Shown in pieces: positions 22,501-34,500 of a stretch of 64,000 nucleotides of DNA. The translations under genes were made by a program, and so were the position numbers. The number at the start of each line of letters is the position of its first letter. The first letter of the stretch is position 1. The stretch is from Undaria pinnatifida (taxonomy: Eukaryota; Sar; Phaeophyceae; Laminariales; Alariaceae), in contig JABAKD010000023.1 in the NCBI GenBank assembly GCA_012845835.1, positions 17,414,751 to 17,478,750 on the forward strand, read 5' to 3'. The notes below the pieces were generated by a model, which had not been told where the DNA came from, did not search any database, and was given only the letters and a program-made list of their open reading frames with translations.

Positions 22501-25500
22501 GAAATTCGTCGAATTCACGGCTGACGTCCTTGACATATTTTTATAAAACATTCGTACTGCTACTATTAATACTAGCACTACTATTATTACTTCTATTAAT
22601 ACTACCGCTACAGCAGTATAATCTACCAATTACTGCTACTTATAGGTCGCAAGCCAGGGGCATTTCAGTCTCCAGTGCGCAGGTCTAACATGCCGGCCAA
22701 TCAACGATCAGCGGGTGGGAGAAGGGTTTCCACACCGTGCGGGGCCCTATCGATCCGGGGGATCGCCGTTCTTGTCCGGGTATTGTTGGAATAGATGGTA
22801 CACCTGCGTTGCTCTGCCCACAAAAACACAAAAAATTGGGGCTAAACCATCCCAAAATACAGATCTGGAACCACATCTACCACTGCAATATTTGCGCACG
22901 ATATCCCGCAGTTCTGCCATAACTCCGGCGTCAAGCTGATCTTCAAACTCACCGCCCTGCGATGGGGTATTAGGTGCTCTTACTACAATGAGGCAAAGCG
23001 GCAGCAGTTTTGGCGACCTGTAAGCCCCGACAGAGTGTCGCTTAAGTTTTAAAATGTGGTTCCAGGTCGCAGGATTTTTTATTTCTCATACTGTGGCCAA
23101 GTTATGCACTGTAGCGATAATCAGTGCCAGTACGTGTTTACGTGCGATTTTTCAAAAAAAAAAACTGTGATCTAGCGCTACCACAATACAACGCAGTTTT
23201 TTTATCCTGATTTTGTTGTTTTTTGAGGCGAGCGTCTCCAGCGATTGCGGCGTCGGTGACATGAACCAAAATCTCTCCACCCTGGGATACCTTTCCTTCC
23301 TGTACACACGAGCACACGGCGAATCTTGGGCGATTTCATTAACATCCACCTCGACAGTGACGGTGAAAAATGCGTAAACTGGCGGCGCGACTGCTGGGAG
23401 CATACGTAGCAACTGCGCAAACGATACACTACATGGCCGCGGCGCACCGGATTTCTCCAGTTGTAACGAGACAAAGGCGACACCATCTACAGATCAGACT
23501 ATATCATTACATAATGGGGTTCCTGCGGACGTGGTGTGTCATTTGAAGGCATCAGTGGGGAGCACGGCGCCGGTGAAAAGGCACAGAACGCTCAATGACC
23601 CAATGCGGCGTTGTTTCGACAAAACTCTGGTTTGAATATTATTTAACGTTCTGGGTTGTATCTCATTTTTCGTTTTGTGGGTAATTAATATATCACAGGT
23701 GAGTAGATGTACGAAGGATTTTAATCCGGGGATGATAGTTTATCGTGCCCGGGTGCGGTGGAACCTCGACTTTGTCCAGAAGGGAAACTCTCGCAGAGCG
23801 CTGGCTGCATACGTCCAAGCCAATCAGCAATCAGCGGATGGCAGTGGAGTTTCCACATCATGTGGGGCGGCATCGACGCGGGGTATCACCGCTTTCATCC
23901 TTGGGTCGTTGGAGTTGACGATACATGGAGGGGTTTATGATTCGGGGATGGGATCTTATCGTCCCTGGGTTCGGCGGGATCTCGACGTTGTTGCCAAAAG
24001 CAAGTCTCGCAGCGCGTCGGCTTTATGAGCCCCAGCCAATCAGCCATCAACAGATGGGGGTGGGGGTTCCACATCGTGCGGGGTGATATTGACCGGGGCG
24101 ATCACTGTTTTTTCCCCGGGTTGTTGGAGTTGTAGATGTATGAAAGGTTTTCTCACCCGTGGATAAGACCTTACCCTTCCCGGCTGCACCGCATCTCAAC
24201 ATAGCCGTGAGGGGCAACACTTGCAGCGCGATGGCTCTATGAGCCCCAGTCAATCAGCAATCAGTGGAGCGGGGTGGGGCTCCCACACCGAGCGAGGAGG
24301 TATCGGCCGGAGGCATCACTTGCTTAATCCCCGAATTGCTGTTGGAGCGTTGCATCTGAATATGTATGGAAGGATTCATGATCCGGGGATGCGATCATAT
24401 CCTCCCCGGACGCAACAGGGCATCGACGTTGGCCCAAGGGCAACTGTCGCGGCGCGCTCGCTCCATGAGCTCCGGCCAATCAGCCATCAGCCAATGGGTG
24501 GGGATGGCGTTTCCACACCGCGTGCTGGGCGGTATCGACCCGAGGTATCACTTTTTTTGTCCCGGGTTGTTCAATTTGCAGATGTATGAAGTATTTCTAC
24601 CCGGGGATGGCACCCTATTCTCCCCGGGTGATGCGGGACCTCGACGTCGTCCGAACGGGCAACTCCCACCACGCGCTGGCTCTATATGCCCCATCCAATT
24701 AGCAATCAGTGGATAGGGTTGGGGGTTCCACACCGTGCGGGGCGGTATCGACCCGAGATATATCTTTTTTCGTCCCCGGGTTTTTGGAGATGTATATGTA
24801 TGGAAATATTTTTGACCAGGGGACGGGGCCGTATCCTCGCCGGATGCGGCGAACCTCGACGTTGTCCTGAGGGGTAACTCTCGCAGGGCAATAGCTCTAT
24901 GAGCCCTAGCCAATCAGCAAATCAGAGAATGTGGGTGGCCGTGGGGGGGAGGGGGGGGGGCTACCCATTTCGTGGGGGGAGGTATCAAACCGGAGAGTCA
25001 CTGTTTTCGTCCCCGGTTAGTTGGATTTCTAGATATATGGAAGAATTTCTGATCTGGGATGGGACCGCCTCCTCCCCGGAAGCGGCGGCACCTTGACGTC
25101 GTCCCGAAGGGCTCCATGAGCCCGAGCCAATCAGCGACTAGCCGATGGGTGTAGGGTTTCCACATTGCTGGGCGTTTGCTTTTGTCCTGTTTGTGTTCGA
25201 GCCTCAATGCGTGTTCTATTGTGTACAATTTTTTTTTTTCGGCTGCTTCCTTTTTTTTATTCTATGCTTAGCAGGTTCCGGCCCACAGTGAACATATTGT
25301 TATTAATGCATGTTACACTGGGTACTTACTGCCTGCTGTGTGTCCTACTGATGGTGCTGCCGCTGCTGTGCAAGCATGCTGTTTGTTGCCTTTGAATTTA
25401 CACGCACATAAGAGTTGCGCGGCATTGCTGCTGCTGTTGCCGTATCTGAGGATGCTTCCATTTTCATCGAATTTTGCTAGTTCACGCTCGTCTCGCGCGT

Positions 25501-28500
25501 CTTGCCGCTCATCAATTTTCACGCAAGAAGAAAACCCTACGAGCACGACGAGTATGTACGCGGTGAGAATTGAACCTACGACTTTGTCGTTACTAGGGGC
25601 GAGGTTCACCTACTATAAATAGTACTACCATCGCGGACGTCGACTAAACAAAAAAACTTCTTTCCGTAGAGAAAAAATACCCATATAGTAGGGTACTTCA
25701 TAAATGCAAGTACAAATATGTGGGCGCTTGCACCAGAGCGGCCGAAGACTCCGATTTAGACCAGGTTTTGATCCGTCTTCGGGATAACTCGTGCTGAAGT
25801 CCACCTCTCACTGCGCTGTTTCCTGCACGTGCCTCAGCTTGCTCGCCCCTCTCACCCCCGCCGGGGGGTGGTCTCGGCTGTGCTCGCATCGTGTCGTGGT
25901 GCAAAATCGCGATTTTACAAAAATCCATTCCGAAATGTCAAGTTTACGTGCCGGGGCACTAACGAGGACAGCCGACAGGGACAGCTCACGCTATCGCTAT
26001 AATGGGAACCGAAGGACACGCCAGCTAGCGCTGGCTTGCGAAGGCAATTGAGTGAAATCGACACACGACGTGTATGAAAATACGTGGAAGTGTGGTGAGC
26101 TTAGCTTTATTTTTCCCCATCCGTCGGAGGATTAAAAACAAAAAAAGTATAAAAACACTAAATTCCACTTTGAACACAAACCACTGACAGCAGTGGTAGG
26201 AGTTAGGCAGTTAGGCGCGCACTGTTTGTATTTACCAGTCGAGAGTTCAAGGACTACCGTGAAAAGTTAATTGTTATTTAAAAAAAAAAAAAAAATCTCC
26301 TGTTTGTGTTTGAGCCTCAAATGTGCGTGCTGTTATGTACTCTTTTTTTACTTATGGGTTGCTTCCCTTTTGTTATTATATACTTACCGGGCACCGGCCC
26401 AAAGCGAACATTATTATTTATGCATAATAGACTGGGTACTGATTGCTGCTTGTCGTACTAATGGTGCCGCCGCTGATGTGAAGCATGCTGTTTGTTGTCG
26501 TTGAATTTACACGGACATAAGAGTTGTGCGGCGTTGCTGCTGCTGTTAGTTACTGTATCTGTGTATGCTGCACTTCTATGGCCTGCCGTTTGTCGTCGGA
26601 CTGCTGCTGCTTGTTCTTTTTTCTCGGGGTGTGTGTTTTTTTTATTCCCGTCTATGTTCGAGATCGGATGTGTATTCATTCTGATATTTTATTTTTTGTT
26701 TACTTTTGGGTTTTGCTTGCCTTTTTTTGTTGTATCCGTACCGGATACCGGCCTAAGGTGAACCAATTATTAGTTATGCGTATTACGCTGAGTACTGCTT
26801 GCTGTTTGTCGTGCTGCTGGTGCTGCCGCCACTGCAGCATGCTATTGTTGAATTTACACTCACATAAGAGGGTCATCGTACGGTAGGGGTTGCCCTTTTT
26901 CATGGTTCAACGTTTCTAACCAGTTAAGCCCCTCAACTGTGGAAGTTAGCTTGAAAAATGTTCAAGCATATTTTGTTTTAGGGTTCGGGCATAGAAGTGT
27001 TGGTCAGGTCGCACGAACGAATGGTCTTCCAAATATGGTTTTCCGGTGACATACTGTGCTTCCTCATGCTAGGACCTCATAAACTTCTGCTGAACCTCTA
27101 CCGTGGTATGACCCAAGAATTTTGCGGCGTTGAAGCTGCTGTTACTGTATCCATGTATACTGTACTCCTACGGCTTGTCGTTGGTCGTTAGACTGCCGCC
27201 GCTGCTGCTTGCTCTGTGTGTGTGTTTTTTTTTCTCTGGCTTATGTCCGAGCCTCGATGTGTATCCGGTATTTTATTACTCTTCTTCGTTTATTTTTGTT
27301 TTGCTTCCCATTTTTTGTTGTATACGTACCGGGTACCGACCCAAGGTGGGCATATTATTTGTGAATATTACACTGGATATAGCTTGCTGTTTATCGTACT
27401 GATGATGCTGCTGCTGCTGAAGCATGCTGTTTGTTGTTGAATTCACAAGCACATAAGAAGAGTTGTACGGCGTTGCTGCTGTTGTTACTGTATCTTGTAT
27501 GTAAGCTGTACTTATACGGCTTGCTGTTTGTCGTTGGACTGTCGCTGCTGCTGCTTGGTCTTATTTATTATTTTTAGTGCGTGTATGCGCGTTTGTTTTC
27601 TCCCGTTTGTATTCGAGTCACGATGTGTATCCAATATTATGTTACTCTTTTCTTTTCTTTTTAGTTGCTTCCTGTTTTTAAGTATAGTCCACTTGCAGTG
27701 CGTAGTTTGGGTTCGAGTCTCGGGGTGTTCATTGTCGGATTCTCTTTTACTGATTGTTTTATTTCCCCCTCATTTTTTTTTCATCTTAGTGCACCGGCTG
27801 AAGGCAGAGTTACAATATTATCGTATTATGCTGGAAATGCTGCCTGATGGTGTCCAACTGTCACAGCTGCCGCTCCTGCTGTTGTTGAAATTTCACGTGC
27901 ATAAAATGAGAGTTGTGCGGGGGCTGCTGCTGTTATTCGTCATCGTGTGCCGGATGGCGCAACGAATTAGTTCTTGTGGTTTAACGCACCTGATTCCAGT
28001 GCCTTTTCTCTTTACTCAAACACGATGTGTTTTCAATGTACCCCTTGGCAGCGCTGTCATATGCACAGCCTCGATTTATCTATAATCCTATAGTCATAAT
28101 ACATGTCATGCATTCTCGACGGTTATGGTCATGCGCGGAGTTAAGGCGGGCGGCAGCCCGCCGCGGCGAAGCCCCCCTGGTGTATTACAATATACGTTCC
28201 AGCCGTGAGATCGAAGATTTCGTCAAAACACCTCTTTGCAAGCTGTGTGTGATATTGCGATGGCGCGTATTACTGTGTGTGTCTGTGTCCTCAATAAAGA
28301 ATATAGGTCGGCTACTCCCCTTGGAATTACCTCCTACCAAAGTCGACAGGGTGATGTTCACCACACTATTCACCGACTATAAAACCCGTTTTTGAGGGGG
28401 ACGAAATGTGACGGCTGTGGAAGGAATGCATCAGGTTATCACGTATGTCCTGTAAGTCGTATGACCAGTGATGGGAGGGCGGTGTTTTCAGGGCGGGGGG

Positions 28501-31500
28501 GGGAAGGGGGGGGCGGGAGGGCGGGGGGGCGAAACGGGGGGGGCATTTGTTGCTTGCCTTAGCCCTTTCACCAATGACCACGCATCTCGTTCGAGACGGA
28601 GCGCCGTTCCTACTCCTAGTAGAGACACTTCCAACATTTGGGCGCTCATTACGTTTCTTCCATACACTACATAGAAACTGTTTGCTTATCCTATCCCCGT
28701 CCTCTTTCGCCGTCTGCGGCCACGATCTACCTCCTACGACAGCCGATCGTTTTCTCGCTACTCCCTAGTTTATCAAACTCTCCCATGTCACTTACGTCTA
28801 ATTTCCTCGTCCCCTCCTCTAACGCATTCCGTTCCTCCTTGTATATTTCACATTCTCCTACTATGTGAGTCCTTTTTCTATTGCTGTGCCAATCGGGCAC
28901 ATATCTGTAGCCACATCGTCCTCCCGACTACTGGTATATCTCTTCTTTGTGGTAGATCCAGGTTCCCTACATGAAATCGAAGTTCGAGATTTTTCGTGTA
29001 GTCCATTGGGCCGTGCAGATACGTTTTCATTTTAATGTCTTCCCCCAACCCCCGTATATATAAGTGCTTCTCCTCTTTCACCTCATGTCTTAGCGCTTGC
29101 CTGTCCCTTTTTTATATTATTTCTTTTACTTCTGTCTTGTGCCCGTCAAGCTTCTCTATAGGCAGTACTTCTGCTTGGTCCCCCCCTAACCCCTTCCATA
29201 TTTTCTCGACTACGTTCTCCCATCTTATTCCAGCTCGCCCTTTTGGTATTTTCTCCTACACAGCCCTGTCAACTCTGGCTGGCATTCTCTGTTCTGGCAT
29301 ATTATTTACTTTACATTGCCATTTAAACTTTCTCACGTCTCTATTTGTTTTAAGTGGGTACATTCCTAGTTCTGCTCTTAATACCGTAGTTGTTTTAGTA
29401 ACGCAAGCGAATGAGTATCATTCGCGTTGCTTGTCTCCAGGCCCGATTTAGGCCCGCCTATTTTTTAACGCGGATCTCGGCGTGGGTTCGTGTGCTTGGG
29501 TGCAGACAAGGGTAAACCGACGCTCTCCCGCCGCGCGGGCGCGTGCTCGTCGAGGCACGAGCGAAAGCGTTTGGGTGTGGGTGAGACAGTACCTGGTGTC
29601 TTTTCTTGCGGGATAACTAGACGTGTCCGAGAAAATAAGGACCGTTTTGACTTCAACATAAGGACAGATCTCGGCATTACACCTCCGGACAGAGCGGATG
29701 TCAACAGGATGAGGCTGGGAGGTGGACGCCAGAGGCAGCTGAGTGTCGGAACGAGCGCCACAGGGCACGGCTTGCATCTCTCCGCGCGGGCGACGGGGCT
29801 CAAAGGGACATGGAGCGGGGAAAGCTTGGAAGATGACGCCGAGCGCGGCGTGGGTGGCGAGGGTGGCATGCGTAGCGAGGGTAGCACGCACTACCCAGTC
29901 TCTATACAGGAAGAAACATTTACGAACAGAGGTTTACACCATGGGCACGGTCCAAAGATATATAACATTCTTATTGGCGATGGACAAACTTTTTCGGGTA
30001 TAGACGGTGCCTTTGTGGCCGAAATCGGTTACCATTCTATTTCAGTGTTCGCCACGCACCCAGGACGCTATCTGCTTGGCTGGGTGGATCGGTTCGAGCT
30101 CTGTTACTATTATTGTACACACATACACAAATTGTGGGTTCATGGGGAGGGTGCTGGTGGACTTGGTTTATGTTGTATGCTGTGCTGTACTAGGTGCCAT
30201 GTCCTGCTGTAGTACAGGGTGGCACCGTCTTATTATGCTCGCCCGCCGTTGATGGATCGCTCGCTCGCTCGCCCACCCGCCGTCGCTCGCCCCCCCGTCG
30301 GCGCTCGCTCGCCCACCGCCGCCACCGTCGGGAGGCCTTTGGCCGCCCTCATCACTCGCCCGCCGTCGCTCGCTCGCTCGCCGTCGTTCGATCGCCCGCC
30401 GCCGCTGTTGTCATGATTATTACCGCGTGCCGATATGATACTTCTACAACACCAGAGGTGTTTACACATGCATGCTACAGTACATCGATCGTAAATCGCA
30501 ATGCATGCACCCCCAGCTAAGCTCAAGCCCAGCAAAAATATATAGCTGCCTTCGTGCTGCGCTGCGGTGAGGTGCCGTGTCGTGCTGCGCTTTCGTTCGA
30601 ACATACAGCAGCACCAGGTATGATGCGAAGTATCAGGTACCAGGTACCGTTATGTACGTACGTACGTGTTGTGTATACTCGTTTTTTGTTTTCTTCATTC
30701 AGTTGATTGTCATCTCTTGGTTCCCGTGTATGTTTCACCCCCCGTAAAATACACCCAAACTGCCGATCAGAACGTGACATCGCCAACAAGCACACAGCAC
30801 ATTGTATAGCACAGGGCAACTAGCTCTGCACAAGCAGCTGCCCTTGGCATTATCAATTCGCTAGACCCAACAATCCATGGGCCTCTTCTTTCTGTCTCCT
30901 TTACATCTGTTTCAGTTGCATTCTTCCTTGCGCGAGAGCGGAGCCCTTGCACATTGACTGCAAAAAAAGGGCTACACATACATGCTGTTGGAGGTTTCTT
31001 GTATCGCGTTTTGTGCTGCACCGCTAGCGCTACACGAAGCTATGCGACGCGAGCTACAGCAGGGGACCCGACGCCTTCTTGGTTGCCGCCCGCAGTGCCT
31101 GCTGCTTGTGTCGTCGGTGTGCGCACCCATACCACGGTGATACCAGTGTACCAGTTACGACGTACCCGGTACAGCACACGGCACAGAACACAACCAATAG
31201 TCTGTCTGATAGCTACCTGACAATTGGCTGTTAATCCCTGACTTGGAATACCTCGCACGGCGAGCTCATCAATTCAAATAAGACCCCCTGCCGAAGGTAT
31301 CTCAGAGCACTCAGCTGCAGCACCAGGGCCTGCGGCTGTTGTTACGCCAAGGAGCTCACCAGCGCGTTGCGGCTGTTGTTACGTTCATGCGTCTTATTCG
31401 AGCTACCACAGCAGTGATTGGTCGAATATAATTTTTTGAGGGGTTGTTTTGAAACTGCCCCTTTGGGAAAAACTGAAATAATTTCTGGAACTCCCGCTTC

Positions 31501-34500
31501 AAGCAGTTTTTAGCACCGCTTCTGGTCGAGCTGTCTACAGGGGTGGAAAGGGCTGGCGAACCGCTGATAATATCCATATGTGCTCACACTGTCCAGTTGG
31601 GCACGGAAAGGCCGACCCTCAAAGCCTACCCATGTCAATTTTTGTTCGCGCCATGTCGAGATATCGTTGATGCTGCAAACGCAATGGACGGATCAGTGGT
31701 GCATGTGGTGCAGCACCTGGGTGGGGGCGTGTCGGTGAGCTCTCGACACAGATTTCGTCTCACACCCCCCACCTCTGATGCTGAAAGTCGGCCGAGGCCG
31801 ACGACATGCGCTAGGCTGTCGAGGCATGCAAAATTTGTCGCAATGCTGCTGCTGTCGCCGGAGAACGGGTTTTTGGGGTCAATCGATCAAGGGGTACTCC
31901 TGGTTATATTTTTTGTGCTTCATTAAAAGCGGACTTCACCAAATCATTTCCGTTTGGGAGACTCCAAGCTGAAGCCTGGAGAATTACTCGTCTTACTTGA
32001 GCATCCTACTATGTTTTAAGCTGTTGTCATCTGCAGTTTCCAGTTGTTTAACGAAATTCGCGATCCCTTCCCATGCATCTCCTGCCTACTCTAACTTTGG
32101 TACAATCACTTTTATCAGAATACACATTTTAGTACTAGTGTCAAGTTGCGGGTCTGTTAGGATCGAATCCATCTTGCCTACTTACGCTTTACCCTTTCTT
32201 ATTACTTTCGCTATGTGTGCATCCCAAGAGCAGTCCTTTGAGATCTCTACGCCAAGGTACATATATTGGTCTACGATCGGAAATTCATCTTCTCCCCACT
32301 GCCATTTGAAATAAACCCGATTCGACTTCTCTTCGTTACATACAACTACTGCGTAGTTTTTCACGTTCGCTGTCACTCTCCACTTCCTAGTGTACTCTAG
32401 TGTTATCTCAACCTGATTCTGCAATCCTTCGGGTGTTTCTGGTATCCCCACGAATTTATCCGCGAACGGCAATCCCGACACCGTATCTTTCCCCAACGTG
32501 ACTCCTTGCTTTGCTGCTTCAAGTGCTACTATCATGTCATCAATATGTACCTTAAATAGATAGGGTGATAGTGTATATCGCTGTGCAACTCCTTGTAAAG
32601 TATCAACATATTCGGATTTTTCCCCGTCCAGCATCACAGCACTCCTCGCACATTCCGTCACTTTTTTCATCTTGCTCCACATCTCTCCTCTGATCCCAAT
32701 CTCCCACATGTTTTTCCACAACCCATTCCTCCATACTGTGTCATAGGCCTTCTGTACATCTTGGGAGAAACAGTACGTCGTTAGCCCGGCGTCTTTCCTA
32801 CCTTAAATAGTATAACCTAATGTGTACACATGATCTACGCAACTACGGTTTGACCCAAATCCTGCTTGCCCTTCGAATATGTTTCGTTCTTCTCCAACAT
32901 TGTTCCCATTCTATCATTCAAAACCTTACAGAATGTTTTGGTGACATTGTTCCCATTCTATCATTCAAAACCTTACAGAATGTTTTGCCTGCGGTGCTTA
33001 GTAGCGTTATCCCTCCGTTGCTCCCCGGGCCAGCCTTATCTCCTTTCTCGACAAAAGTTTACCACTACTCCTTCTCTCCACCTCTTACGCGCATACTCGT
33101 TCTTCCATATCTAATTATACAACATAACCATCACGGTAAGCAAACCTTCTCCCCCGTACTTCATAAAATAATTCACTATTTCATCTGCCCTTGCTTCCTG
33201 TCCATTATTCAGTTTAGCTACACACTTCTTTACTTCTTCTCTTGTGAACTCTTTCTGTAACCCGTCTGAACCACGGTCCTCCCTTTCTGATGCACCTACG
33301 TTCGCCTCTGCCCACGCGTTGATTTCCTTGTCGAATTCTGCGTCGAACGTTTCGTTGGCTGTGGACGTTCAAAGCTTACGGTAATGTTCTACGAGTACTT
33401 GGCTCTTTCCCTTCGAGCTACAGCCATTTTACCGTTCTGTGCTCTTAGTGCAGCTATTCCCGAGTCTGCCTCGCCTGCTTGTTGACCCAGTATTCCTTTT
33501 ATTCCTACCTACATCTGTTTCATCCCACCATCTACGTCTTCGTTTGTTTTAAGAATGGCGTCTTTCCACAACCCCTTCTTCTCTACCACCTCTTTTACGT
33601 TCTTTCTAGCTGTAGCATACTCCTCCTATCCTGCCGTAGTTGTATTCGATGTATATCTTGCGCACGCCTCTCTACTTACTCTTATGGCCTCTTTTACTTC
33701 CTCATCCCACCATTTTACTGCTCTGTTGCATATTGTCAACGTCTTCCCTATTACTTTACTTGCTCTGTTCTGACCAATTGCTCCCATCCTTCTATAATGC
33801 TGTCTCCTGCACTATATCGTTCCGTATCGTTCTCTGTTGTACCTATTATTTCCAACAGCTCGGAAAAACGCTCTGCGATCTTGGGAATCTCTTCTTGGAA
33901 CTCTCGTTGTTTTTTTTTACTTCTAGCTCATCGATTCTCCATCTGTACAGTTTCCTACCACGTCTATTCTTGATAACTCTCGTCGTTTGACTCTCTGTCC
34001 ATATTAGACAGTGGTCAGTACTTCCTATGTCCGCAGCGCATACATGTATTACCGTTTCCTTACAGTTTCCATTCTCTATCACTATGAAGTCAAGAACGTA
34101 TATATCTCCCTTTTGTATGCACTGTCTAGTCCCATTCTGGCCCTGCCTTCTTCACTCTATCGTTCAATGTCTTCGTCTCGTTGCTCTTAAGGATTTCCAA
34201 CATCTCTGCCCCATTTTCATAACTTGTTACTTCCCAACATTGTCCTATGTTGTCGTTTGGGTTACTTGCCTTCCCGATCCTTGGGCATGTAGGTGCTTCC
34301 TAAGAAAAATATGTTCTTCCCCTCTTCCTTGGTACCCTTATCTATATGCTTTCGTCTTATTTGGTGTCTTCGATCACCTCTATTATGTCACGCAAGAATG
34401 CTTTTACTAGGGGTCCCACTCCCCCTGCCCCCCTATTCTTGCTATCCTGCCCCTTTTTTTCCACTATCCATGCGTAATCTCCAACTTTGCATCCTATCCC

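Larger units (their letters stand above)
25190..27900. repeat. cluster of GTACCGG/CTG-rich dispersed repeat family
   Basis: Several imperfect units of about 350-450 bp share TTTGTGTTCGAGCCTC, a T-rich run with GGGTTGCTTCC, TA.CGTACCGGGTACCGGCCCAA and GTGTTACACTGGGTACT-like strings. They then share GCTTGCTGTTTGTCGTACT, GGTGCTGCCGCTGCTG, CATGCTGTTTGTTGTTGAATT, ACACGCACATAAGAGTTGTG and CGGCGTTGCTGCTGCTGTTAC. Units occur near 25.2, 26.3, 26.5-26.9, 27.1-27.45 and 27.5-27.9 kb. The same family recurs at 59.1-62.9 kb. Open frames here are Leu/Cys-rich by-products of CTG and T runs. Confidence 0.75.

Noticed and set aside
23690-25170. CRISPR-like array of regularly spaced boxes
   Set aside because: The whole 218-bp unit is repeated, including the spacer parts, so it is a satellite.
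27690-27720. Possible tRNA gene at GGGTTCGAGTCTC
   Set aside because: Only a B-box is visible. Anticodon arm, D-arm and acceptor stem cannot be drawn.
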